DNA of 47,668 bases from an uncultured Paracoccaceae bacterium (GTDB lineage Bacteria; Pseudomonadota; Alphaproteobacteria; Rhodobacterales; Rhodobacteraceae), in assembly GCA_937927675.1 (NCBI GenBank), contig CALBSG010000042.1, positions 1 to 47,668 of the forward strand. The letters run 5' to 3'. The notes beneath the pieces are model-generated. The model searched no databases. It was not told the origin of the DNA and saw only the letters and a program-made list of their open reading frames with translations. This document shows positions 24,658-31,742 of this stretch, one piece after another; positions within the stretch are counted from its first letter, which is position 1, and every line of letters starts with the position of its first letter. Position numbers and translations under genes: made by a program.

Positions 24658-25550
24658 CGCTGCGACTGCAACAAAAGCCCAACGCCAAGCACGATCAACC
24701 CCATGCCAAGCGCTTGGCGCCGCGTGAGTTTCTGACCGAAATGCACCCGCGCCACGATTTGGGCAAAGATCACTTCGGCCAAGGCAAGCGTACGGATATT
24801 GGCGGCAGATGTCAGGGCAAAGCCCAAGAACCAGAACTGCGAGGCAAAGGCGCCGAGAAAGCCAGCCCCAAGCGAGCCACGCCAATGGGTGAGACTGGCG
24901 ACCAGAGCCTTGCGATCAAAAAGCCCCATCCAGACAAGCAGCGTTCCAGTTTGGAGCGTCAGCGACAAAACCAGTGTGGCGGTGGACCGGATGAGCGTGC
25001 CGCCGCTCTCCAATCCCGTCACGCCACCACGAAAGCCGATGGCCGACAGGCCAAACAGGGCCGCCGCGGCAAGCCCGGTCAGCGCGGGGCCGGGCGTCAG
25101 CCAATCGCGCGGATCGCGCGCCGGTTTGACCGACATCACCAAAACGCCCGATGTGGCAATGGCGATGGCGCCCAGTGCGGGCCAACTCAAAGGATCACGC
25201 AGCAGCGCCGCAGCGCCCAAGGCGACAATGACGGGTTCGATCTTGAGCCACGCGGTGGTCACCGAAAAGCTTTGGCTTTTCATCGTGACCAGCATCAGCG
25301 CTGTGGCCCCGATCTGCGCCATGGCCCCCATGATGGTATAGGCCAAACTGCGGGAGGTGAGGCTTGGCAGCGCCTCACCCGTCGTGATCATGACAAGCGC
25401 CAGAAAGACCACGGCAAAGGGCAGGCCAAACAGAAAGCGCACCTGTGTCGCCCCCACCGTGCCGATGGTGGCGGTCAGGCTGGCTTGGGCGGCGTTCCGT
25501 GCCGTCTGGGTTGCGGCGGCGACCAGCGCAACCAGCGCCCAAAGCGGCAT
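24654..25550 (-). CDS. EamA/DMT-family transporter
   Basis: 298 residues with ten hydrophobic segments in two homologous EamA halves, the usual drug/metabolite transporter layout. It starts MPLWALVALVAAATQTARNA and ends with GMGLIVLGVGLLL and a short polar tail. Such proteins mostly export amino acids or related metabolites. Its ATG overlaps the stop of the aminotransferase gene (TGATG), so it is the last gene of the phhA operon; export of an aromatic amino acid or keto acid is inference. Confidence 0.85.
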   Translation of the reverse strand: MPLWALVALVAAATQTARNAAQASLTATIGTVGATQVRFLFGLPFAVVFLALVMITTGEALPSLTSRSLAYTIMGAMAQIGATALMLVTMKSQSFSVTTAWLKIEPVIVALGAAALLRDPLSWPALGAIAIATSGVLVMSVKPARDPRDWLTPGPALTGLAAAALFGLSAIGFRGGVTGLESGGTLIRSTATLVLSLTLQTGTLLVWMGLFDRKALVASLTHWRGSLGAGFLGAFASQFWFLGFALTSAANIRTLALAEVIFAQIVARVHFGQKLTRRQALGMGLIVLGVGLLLQSQR

Positions 25551-26758
25551 CAGTGGTTGGCCCGGATCAGCCGGCCAAGGCGCTTCATGCCCTCGTCGAT
25601 CTGGGCTTCATTGGCGCAAGAGAACGACAGCCGCAGCGTGTTGCCGTTCGATCCATCGGCATAGAAGGCCCGGCCCGGCACAAAGGCGACGCGTTCCGTT
25701 TGCAGCGATTGGGCCAGAAGGTCGGCGCCGTCCATGCCCTTTGGCAAGGTGACCCAGACGAACATCCCGCCTTCGGGTTTGGTCCATTCGACGCCTTCGG
25801 GCATTTCGCGGGACAAAGCCGCCAAAAGGTGATCACGCCGCGCCATATAGGTCGCGCGCAGTTTGGCGACATGCGGCTCAAACATGGTCGAGGCGACTTT
25901 GTGGGTCACGATCTGGTTGACGGTCGAGGAATGAAGATCTGCCGCCTGTTTCATCAGCACCAACCGGCTGATGATCTCATGCGCGCCACAGATCCAGCCA
26001 ACGCGCAGGCCGGGGGCCAGCGATTTCGAGAACGATCCGCAATACAGCGTCCGGCAGTTTTCGATGCTGCCTTTGCGCGCGATTTCCAGCGCAAGGATCG
26101 GAGGAATCGGTTCGCCGTCAAAGCGCAGGGTCTGATAGGCCGCGTCTTCGATGATGGCGATATCCATCTCATCGGCCAGATCAATCACCGCTTCGCGCGC
26201 CGCGCGGTCCAGCGTTTCGCCGGTGGGGTTGGCAAAATCGACCGAAAGATAGGCGAATTTCACGCGCCCCCCGGCGGCCTCTGCGGTGGCCGTGAAATCG
26301 GCGGCAGAGCGGTTGCCCTTTGGGTCCAGCCGATCATAGGCGGGTTCATAGGCATTGAAGGCGCCCAAAGCGCCCAGATAGGTGGGCCAGCCGACCAGTG
26401 CGGTGTCTTTGGGCGACAGCATCAGTTTGCCCAAATAATCAAGCGCCTGCTGCGAGCCCGAGGTGATGAGGATGTTATCGGCGGCGCAAGGAATACCGAT
26501 CTTGCCCATCTCGCCAGCGATCCAGTCCCGCAGCGGCTTGTATCCCTCGGACACCGAATATTGCAGCGCCGCACTCGCTTGTGTGGTCAGCGCCTCGGAA
26601 AAAGCGTCCTTAAAGGCCTCGGCCGGGAATAGGGCAGGGTCGGGGATGCCGCCGGCAAAGGAAATGATGTCGGGCTGGTCCAAGAGCTTCAAAAGCTCGC
26701 GGATTTCCGAGGCCTTCATCCGGCTTGACCGGGTTGCCAGCACATTGTTCCAGTCCAT
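25550..26758 (-). CDS. PLP-dependent aminotransferase, fold type I (probable aromatic/2-aminoadipate type)
   Basis: 402 residues. The PLP lysine is Lys245 in GSFSKSLAPGLRVGW; Asp205/Tyr208 in AIIEDAAYQ bind the cofactor and SGSQQALDYLG forms the phosphate region. FAGGIPDPALFPAEAF near the N-terminus is typical of the kynurenine/2-aminoadipate aminotransferase (LysN-like) group, which accepts aromatic amino acids. Position behind phhA-phhB suggests conversion of tyrosine or phenylalanine to the keto acid. ATG at 26758 was chosen over an earlier ATG because GGAGGGG lies at proper distance. Confidence 0.88.
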   Translation of the reverse strand: MDWNNVLATRSSRMKASEIRELLKLLDQPDIISFAGGIPDPALFPAEAFKDAFSEALTTQASAALQYSVSEGYKPLRDWIAGEMGKIGIPCAADNILITSGSQQALDYLGKLMLSPKDTALVGWPTYLGALGAFNAYEPAYDRLDPKGNRSAADFTATAEAAGGRVKFAYLSVDFANPTGETLDRAAREAVIDLADEMDIAIIEDAAYQTLRFDGEPIPPILALEIARKGSIENCRTLYCGSFSKSLAPGLRVGWICGAHEIISRLVLMKQAADLHSSTVNQIVTHKVASTMFEPHVAKLRATYMARRDHLLAALSREMPEGVEWTKPEGGMFVWVTLPKGMDGADLLAQSLQTERVAFVPGRAFYADGSNGNTLRLSFSCANEAQIDEGMKRLGRLIRANH

Positions 26759-26824
26759 CAGAATCCCCTCCACCATTCGGGCGGAAACCTGCGGGGTTCT
26801 GCGGGGTATGTCAATATTGGTGAC

Positions 26825-27154
26825 CTAACCCGCGAGGAGGGTATCAAACCCGGTCGCGGTGGCGAAATCCACCTCGGACAGCCCGCCGATTTCGTGGGTG
26901 GTATAGGTCAGACGGCAATAGCCCCAGCCAAAGGCGATATCGGGGTGGTGGCCGGTCTTCTCGGCATACCAGACCGCCAGATTGGCCAGTTGCGCGGCTT
27001 TGGCAAAGCCTTTGAACGCAAAGGCGCGGGTGATCTGGGTGGCGGTGGCATCCAGTTGCCAGTCAGGGTGCAGACCCGTCATGGCGCGCTGGCAGGCGTC
27101 GGCGGGCAGGCGCGGCGTGGCGGTGGAACAGGGCAGGCAAATCGCATCGCTCAT
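26825..27154 (-). CDS. phhB: Pterin-4a-carbinolamine dehydratase
   Basis: 109 residues. Dehydrates 4a-hydroxytetrahydrobiopterin so the pterin cofactor of phenylalanine hydroxylase can be recycled. The family core is intact: FKGFAKAAQLANLAVWYAEK, GHHPDIAFGWGYCRLTYTTH (active-site His69, His70 and His87) and GGLSEVDFA. It starts 3 bases after the phhA stop, so the two are translated together. It is the normal length for the family. Confidence 0.94.
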   Translation of the reverse strand: MSDAICLPCSTATPRLPADACQRAMTGLHPDWQLDATATQITRAFAFKGFAKAAQLANLAVWYAEKTGHHPDIAFGWGYCRLTYTTHEIGGLSEVDFATATGFDTLLAG

Positions 27155-27157
27155 GGG

Positions 27158-27955
27158 TCAGGCACTTTTCTGTTTCGAGGGGTATTTCGGGGCATGCAAG
27201 CCCATGGCCCGCGCGGTGGCCACATCGGCCAGAAGATCGCGGTGCGCGGCGTCAAACAGATCGTCCAGCCGGTCCAGCACGAAATAGACTGGCTGATGAA
27301 TGTCGATCCGGTAGGGCGTGCGCAGAATGTCGATCACGTCAAAGGGGCGGCGTTCGGGCTGGCCATCCCCCATCCCTACCGACCACAAAAGTTCAGTGGG
27401 CGAGGAGGCAAGGCCAGAGCCAAGCGCCTTGATCTTGCCCGCCTCAACCGTCAGTCCGAACTCGATGGTGAACCAGTAAAGCCTTATCAACCAAGCGTAA
27501 TCCTCTTTCGCAGCCTTGAGGCCCGCAGCCCCGATGGCTTGGGAAAACCCCGCGAAACGCGGGTCGGTCAACAGGGGCGTATGGCCGAACACCTCATGGA
27601 AGATGTCGGGCTCCTCGATATAGTCAAAGTCCTTGCGGGACCGGATGAAGCTCGCGGCGGGAAAGCAGCGATCGGCCAGCATCGCAAAGAACCGCCCGAA
27701 CGAGATCAGCGCCGGAACCGGTTCCACCCGCCAGCCAGTCAGCTCGCGCAACCGATCCGAAATATCCGGGCACTGCGGCACGCGGGTTTTCGGCATGTCC
27801 AAAAGCGCCAGCCCCTCTAGGTAGGGCCGCGCCGCCAGGCGCTGCACATTCGGCCATTGCCGCGCAATCAGGTCACGCCAGACGGCATCCTCGTTGGGCG
27901 TATAGGCGATGAAGCCTTTGGCGTCGGGGATCTTCGCGGTGTAGCTGGTGGGCAT
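27158..27955 (-). CDS. phhA: Phenylalanine 4-hydroxylase
   Basis: 265 residues, the bacterial single-domain form. Converts phenylalanine to tyrosine with O2 and tetrahydropterin. The iron ligands are present: His120 and His125 in HEVFGH and Glu165 in WFTIEFG. GGAGGACCAG precedes ATG. It is first in an operon with phhB, an aminotransferase and an EamA exporter, and diverges from an Lrp-type regulator across a shared promoter. Confidence 0.96.
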   Translation of the reverse strand: MPTSYTAKIPDAKGFIAYTPNEDAVWRDLIARQWPNVQRLAARPYLEGLALLDMPKTRVPQCPDISDRLRELTGWRVEPVPALISFGRFFAMLADRCFPAASFIRSRKDFDYIEEPDIFHEVFGHTPLLTDPRFAGFSQAIGAAGLKAAKEDYAWLIRLYWFTIEFGLTVEAGKIKALGSGLASSPTELLWSVGMGDGQPERRPFDVIDILRTPYRIDIHQPVYFVLDRLDDLFDAAHRDLLADVATARAMGLHAPKYPSKQKSA

Positions 27956-28000
27956 CTGGTCCTCCGCAGGGGCTGAGATCAGAATTCGGTGCTACGGTGG

Positions 28001-28080
28001 AAAAATCTGTTTCTATCTTACAAGATTTCGCCGAAGATTTGGAAAATGAATCCCGGACTTGACCAATTTGTGAAAAATCT
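28001..28080. promoter_or_regulatory. Putative operator array between phhA and the Lrp-type gene
   Basis: Four copies of one hexamer: AAATCT at 28004-28009 and 28075-28080, and its reverse AGATTT at 28023-28028 and 28035-28040. The two central copies form a 12-base-spaced direct repeat (AAGATTTCG / AAGATTTGG). The stretch is AT-rich and lies in the divergent promoter, reaching into the regulator's first codons. Lrp/AsnC proteins typically bind repeated AT-rich half-sites; binding is inferred. Confidence 0.45.
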
Positions 28081-28549
28081 CACCTCCATTGCTCTTGATG
28101 AGGCCGACTGCCGCATCCTTGCCGCTTTGCAGCGCGACAGCACATTGTCGATGCAGGATCTGGCCGAGAAGGTCGGCATGTCGGCCTCGCCCTGCTGGCG
28201 GCGGGTCAAGGCGCTGCGCGATCTGGGGGTTATCCGGGGAGAGGTGGCGCTGGTGGACCGCAAGCGGGTGGATATGGGCACGATGGCCTATCTGCATCTG
28301 TCGCTGGTCGATCATGCCGAGGCGACGATCCGGCGGTTGGACGATTTTGTGCAGCGCCATGATCGGGTGGTGGAATGTGCCACGATCACTGGTTCGGATG
28401 ACTATGTGCTCAAGGTTCTGGCGCGTGATCCCGAAGATCTGGAGCGTTTTTTGATGCGCGAACTTCTGGCGCTGGGCGTCGTGCGGTCGTCCACCACGCA
28501 TTTCGTTTTGCGCCAGACCAAATACTCGACTGCCGTTCCCTTGGAGTGA
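28046..28549 (+). CDS. Lrp/AsnC-family transcriptional regulator
   Basis: 167 residues from ATG at 28046. An N-terminal winged helix-turn-helix (LDEADCRILAALQRDSTLSM, then LAEKVGMSASPCWRRVKALRDLGVI) precedes the RAM/AsnC ligand domain (VDMGTMAYLHLSL, VVECATITGSDDYVLKVLA, LGVVRSSTTHFVLRQTKYST). The family senses amino acids. Divergence from phhA suggests control of that operon; coupling to the proline-racemase-family gene 4 bases downstream suggests it also controls that one. Start is uncertain: GTG at 28070 and an upstream ATG at 27989 are alternatives, none with a strong ribosome site. Confidence 0.9.
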   Translation: MNPGLDQFVKNLTSIALDEADCRILAALQRDSTLSMQDLAEKVGMSASPCWRRVKALRDLGVIRGEVALVDRKRVDMGTMAYLHLSLVDHAEATIRRLDDFVQRHDRVVECATITGSDDYVLKVLARDPEDLERFLMRELLALGVVRSSTTHFVLRQTKYSTAVPLE

Positions 28550-28553
28550 CCCC

Positions 28554-29585
28554 ATGCGCAGCATCAAGACCATCCATGTCATCTCTGCCCATGCCGAAGG
28601 CGAGGTGGGCGATGTGATCGTCGGCGGCGTGGCACCGCCCCCCGGCGAGACGATTTGGGAACAAAGCCGCTTCATCGCCCGCGACCAGACGCTGCGAAAT
28701 TTCGTGCTGAACGAACCCCGTGGCGGGGTATTTCGGCATGTGAACCTGTTGGTGCCGCCGAAGAACCCCTTGGCGCAGGCCGCCTTTATCATCATGGAGC
28801 CCGAGGACACCCCGCCGATGTCGGGGTCAAACTCGATTTGTGTCTCTACCGTGCTTTTGGATGGGGGCATCTTGCCGATGGTGGAGCCCGTCACCGAATT
28901 TGTGCTTGAGGCCCCCGGCGGGTTGGTGAAGGTTCGGGCCGAATGTGCCAACGGCAAGGCAGAGCGGATTTTCGTGCAGAACCTGCCCAGTTTTGCGCAG
29001 AAACTCGCCGTACCGTTGGAGGTGGAAGGCCTTGGCACCCTGATCGTCGACACCGCCTTTGGCGGCGACAGTTTTGTGATGGTCGATGCCAAGGCTTTGG
29101 GCTTTGCCCTGACCCCCGACGAGGCGCATGACATTGCCGTGCTCGGTGCCCGGATCACCAAGGCTGGAACCGAGGCCTTGGGTTTTCATCACCCCACCAA
29201 TCCTGATTGGCGGCATTTCTCGTTCTGCCTTTTCGCAGGCGAGGTCACGCGGCAGGGCCATGAACTGACCGCCGGGTCCGCCGTGGCGATCCAACCCGGC
29301 AAGGTGGATCGCTCACCGACGGGCACGGCCCTGTCGGCCCGGATGGCGGTCTTGTATGCGCGGGGGCAGATGGGGCTCGGGGATCGGCTGACCACCCGGT
29401 CGTTGATCGGCTCCACTTTTGCGGGGCGCATCCTTGGTACGACAACCGTGGGCGATATCCCCGCCATCCAGCCCGAAATCTCGGGCCGGGGCTGGATTAC
29501 CGGTATCCATCAGCACATGTTGGACCCGTCTGACCCTTGGCCCACCGGCTACCGGCTGTCCGATACTTGGGGCGCGCGCGGGTAG
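28554..29585 (+). CDS. Proline racemase-family protein (Ser/Thr active-site variant)
   Basis: 343 residues of the proline racemase / hydroxyproline epimerase / trans-3-hydroxyproline dehydratase fold. Both catalytic cysteine positions are changed: the first motif reads PPMSGSNSICVST with Ser90 and the second DRSPTGTALSARM with Thr256. Racemases and 4-hydroxyproline epimerases use Cys/Cys or Ser/Cys pairs, while trans-3-hydroxy-L-proline dehydratases have Cys/Thr. The Ser/Thr pair therefore speaks against two-base racemisation; a dehydratase-like or other activity is possible. It lies 4 bases behind the Lrp-type gene. Confidence 0.85.
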   Translation: MRSIKTIHVISAHAEGEVGDVIVGGVAPPPGETIWEQSRFIARDQTLRNFVLNEPRGGVFRHVNLLVPPKNPLAQAAFIIMEPEDTPPMSGSNSICVSTVLLDGGILPMVEPVTEFVLEAPGGLVKVRAECANGKAERIFVQNLPSFAQKLAVPLEVEGLGTLIVDTAFGGDSFVMVDAKALGFALTPDEAHDIAVLGARITKAGTEALGFHHPTNPDWRHFSFCLFAGEVTRQGHELTAGSAVAIQPGKVDRSPTGTALSARMAVLYARGQMGLGDRLTTRSLIGSTFAGRILGTTTVGDIPAIQPEISGRGWITGIHQHMLDPSDPWPTGYRLSDTWGARG

Positions 29586-29629
29586 CCGGAATTTTGCAAA
29601 TTCCGGTCCGATTTCTTGCAAGAAATCGG
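29586..29629. terminator. Twin palindromes filling the gap between convergent genes
   Basis: Two hairpins in series occupy all but one base on the right side of the gap. The first pairs CCGGAATTT (29586-29594) with AAATTCCGG (29598-29606) around TGC. The second, 29608-29629, is a perfect 22-base palindrome with half-site CCGATTTCTTG. Both centre on TTGCAA. They probably terminate transcription in both directions between the racemase-family gene and hemE, although neither has a long T-run. Confidence 0.6.
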
Positions 29630-29630
29630 C

Positions 29631-30659
29631 TTACCCCTTGCGTACTGTTTCAATCATCAAGGCCACGTTGTCGGGATTGGCATCCGGCGTGATCCCATGT
29701 CCAAGGTTGAAGATGTGCGGCCCGCCCTTGAAGGCATCGACCACCCGACGCGTGGCATCGATCAAGGCTTGGCCGCCGGTCACCATATGGTCGGGTGCAA
29801 GATTGCCCTGCACGCAGCCCGACACCTGCACATGTTCCGCCGCCCATTCCGGTGAAACCGAATTGTCGATGGCGACACAATCGGCCCCCGTGGCCTTGGC
29901 AAAGCCGATATAGCCCGCCCCCGCCTCACGCGGGAAGGCGATGACCGGCAGGCCGGGGTGGCGGGCTTTCAACTCGGCGATGATCCGGGCAGCAGGGGCC
30001 ACGGCAAAATCAAGGAAGTCCTGCCCTTTCAGGCTGCCTGCCCAAGAATCAAACAGTTTCACCACTTCGGCCCCGGCTTTGACTTGCTCGGACAGGTAAT
30101 CAATCGTCGCCTCGGTGATGATGTCGATCAGCGCAACAAAGGTCGCGCGGTCCGCAGCCTTCAGCGCATGGGCTGGACCTTGGTCTTTGGTGCCACGCCC
30201 GGCGATCATATAGGTGGCCACTGTCCACGGCGCCCCGGCAAAGCCGATCAGCGCGGTTTCCTTTGGCAGTTCCCGCGCCAAGATCCGCACCGTCTGATAA
30301 ATCGGCGCCAGCGTCTCGTGGATCAATTCCTTTGGCTTCAGCGCCTTCACGCCATCCATCGTGGTGATGGTGGACAGTCGCGGCCCTTCGCCGGTTTCAA
30401 ACCACAGATCGGCCCCAAGGGCCTGCGGCAACAGCAGGATATCGGCAAAAAGGATCGCCGCATCAAAGCTATAGCGGCGAATGGGTTGCAGCGTCACCTC
30501 GGCGGCGAGGTCCGAGTTGTAGCACAAGGACAGAAAATCCCCGGCCTCGGCGCGGGTCGCGCGGTATTCCGGCAGATAGCGTCCCGCCTGCCGCATCATC
30601 CAGATTGGCGGGGTGGGCAGGGTTTCCCCAGCAAGGGCGCGCAGGATCAGCTTGGTCAT
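29631..30659 (-). CDS. hemE: Uroporphyrinogen decarboxylase
   Basis: 342 residues, normal length. Decarboxylates the four acetate side chains of uroporphyrinogen III in heme and bacteriochlorophyll synthesis. N-terminal PPIWMMRQAGRYLPEYR is the family signature with the substrate arginines; DILLLPQALGADLWFETGEG and GFAGAPWTVATYMI are further conserved blocks, and FNLGHGITPDANPDNV closes the active site. ATG at 30659 follows GGAG; an upstream ATG at 30671 is possible. It diverges from hemC over a 96-base gap. Confidence 0.96.
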   Translation of the reverse strand: MTKLILRALAGETLPTPPIWMMRQAGRYLPEYRATRAEAGDFLSLCYNSDLAAEVTLQPIRRYSFDAAILFADILLLPQALGADLWFETGEGPRLSTITTMDGVKALKPKELIHETLAPIYQTVRILARELPKETALIGFAGAPWTVATYMIAGRGTKDQGPAHALKAADRATFVALIDIITEATIDYLSEQVKAGAEVVKLFDSWAGSLKGQDFLDFAVAPAARIIAELKARHPGLPVIAFPREAGAGYIGFAKATGADCVAIDNSVSPEWAAEHVQVSGCVQGNLAPDHMVTGGQALIDATRRVVDAFKGGPHIFNLGHGITPDANPDNVALMIETVRKG

Positions 30660-30755
30660 CGTCGTCTCCATCGTTGACCCTGCCTTGCCTGCCTGCGACC
30701 GCGTGTCAAGAAGCCTGCGGTTGAAAGCCGCATCTGTCGCAGGTAAGTCTTGCCC

Positions 30756-31694
30756 ATGACACAGGATCTTCCCACACCCGACCGCCCCCTGAAAATCGGC
30801 ACCCGAGGCTCGCCCTTGGCTTTGGCGCAGGCTCATGAGACGCGCGACCGATTGGCTGCAGCGTTTTCCTTGGCTGCCGAGGCGTTCGAGATCGTGGTCA
30901 TCAAGGTGACGGGCGACCAGATCCTTGACCGGGCTCTGAAAGAGATCGGTGGCAAAGGTCTGTTCACCCGCGAGATCGAAGAGGCGCTGCTGGCGGGCGA
31001 TATTGATATCGCTGTACATTCGATGAAGGACATGCCGACGATCCAGCCTGAGGGGCTGATCCTTGATTGCTACCTGCCGCGCGAAGATGTGCGCGACGCT
31101 TTCGTCTCGCCCGGCGTGGCGCGTCTGATGGACCTGCCGCAAGGCGCGGTTGTCGGTTCGTCGTCTTTGCGGCGGCGGGCGCAACTGGCGCACCGTCGTC
31201 CCGATCTGCAACTGGTCGAGTTTCGGGGCAATGTGCAGACCCGGATGAAAAAGCTGGCGGACGGCGTGGCGGCGGCGACCTTCCTTGCCATGGCGGGGCT
31301 GAACCGGTTGGGGTTGGCCGACGTCGCACGGTCGGCGATCGATCCCGAAGAAATGCTGCCTGCCGTGGCGCAGGGCGCCATTGGCATCGAGCGCCGCGCG
31401 GCGGATGGCCGGGTTGCGGCGCTATTGGCGGCAATTCACCACCGCGACACAGGTCTGCGGCTTGCCGCCGAGCGGGCCTTCCTTTTGCGGCTGGATGGGT
31501 CTTGCGAAACACCGATTGCCGGGTTGGCGCTTTTGGATGGCGACAGTCTTTGGCTGCGTGGCGAGGTGCTGCGCCCTGATGGCACGCAGGTCATCACGGG
31601 CGAACGCCGCGGGCTGGCCGCCGATGGGGCCGCCATGGGCACCGACCTTGCGGCAGAACTGTTGACCCGCGCGGGCCCCGGCTTTTTCGCCTGA
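30756..31694 (+). CDS. hemC: Hydroxymethylbilane synthase (porphobilinogen deaminase)
   Basis: 312 residues. Polymerises four porphobilinogens into hydroxymethylbilane. KIGTRGSPLALAQAHE opens the protein; the substrate-binding VHSMKDMPT and SSSLRRRAQL and the dipyrromethane cofactor cysteine Cys250 (DGSCETPIAG) are intact. ATG at 30756 was chosen; an in-frame TTG lies 6 bases earlier. The stop codon lies inside a 14-bp tandem repeat. Divergence from hemE creates a tetrapyrrole gene pair. Confidence 0.96.
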   Translation: MTQDLPTPDRPLKIGTRGSPLALAQAHETRDRLAAAFSLAAEAFEIVVIKVTGDQILDRALKEIGGKGLFTREIEEALLAGDIDIAVHSMKDMPTIQPEGLILDCYLPREDVRDAFVSPGVARLMDLPQGAVVGSSSLRRRAQLAHRRPDLQLVEFRGNVQTRMKKLADGVAAATFLAMAGLNRLGLADVARSAIDPEEMLPAVAQGAIGIERRAADGRVAALLAAIHHRDTGLRLAAERAFLLRLDGSCETPIAGLALLDGDSLWLRGEVLRPDGTQVITGERRGLAADGAAMGTDLAAELLTRAGPGFFA

Positions 31695-31732
31695 CGGTCA
31701 GGCGCTGACGGTCGGGCGCTGACGGTCGGGCG
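31691..31732. repeat. 14-bp tandem repeat, three copies
   Basis: CTGACGGTCAGGCG (31691-31704) is followed by two identical copies of CTGACGGTCGGGCG (31705-31718, 31719-31732). The first unit includes the hemC stop codon and, with the preceding C, forms an inverted repeat CCTGAC-G-GTCAGG. The array lies between convergent hemC and the FAD-oxidase gene. No T-run follows, so terminator function is doubtful. Confidence 0.85.
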
Positions 31733-31742
31733 CGGCGCGGCC

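Noticed and set aside
30660..31211. N-terminal extension of hemE to 526 codons
   Set aside because: The extension is antisense to hemC and would put hemE far above its normal length.
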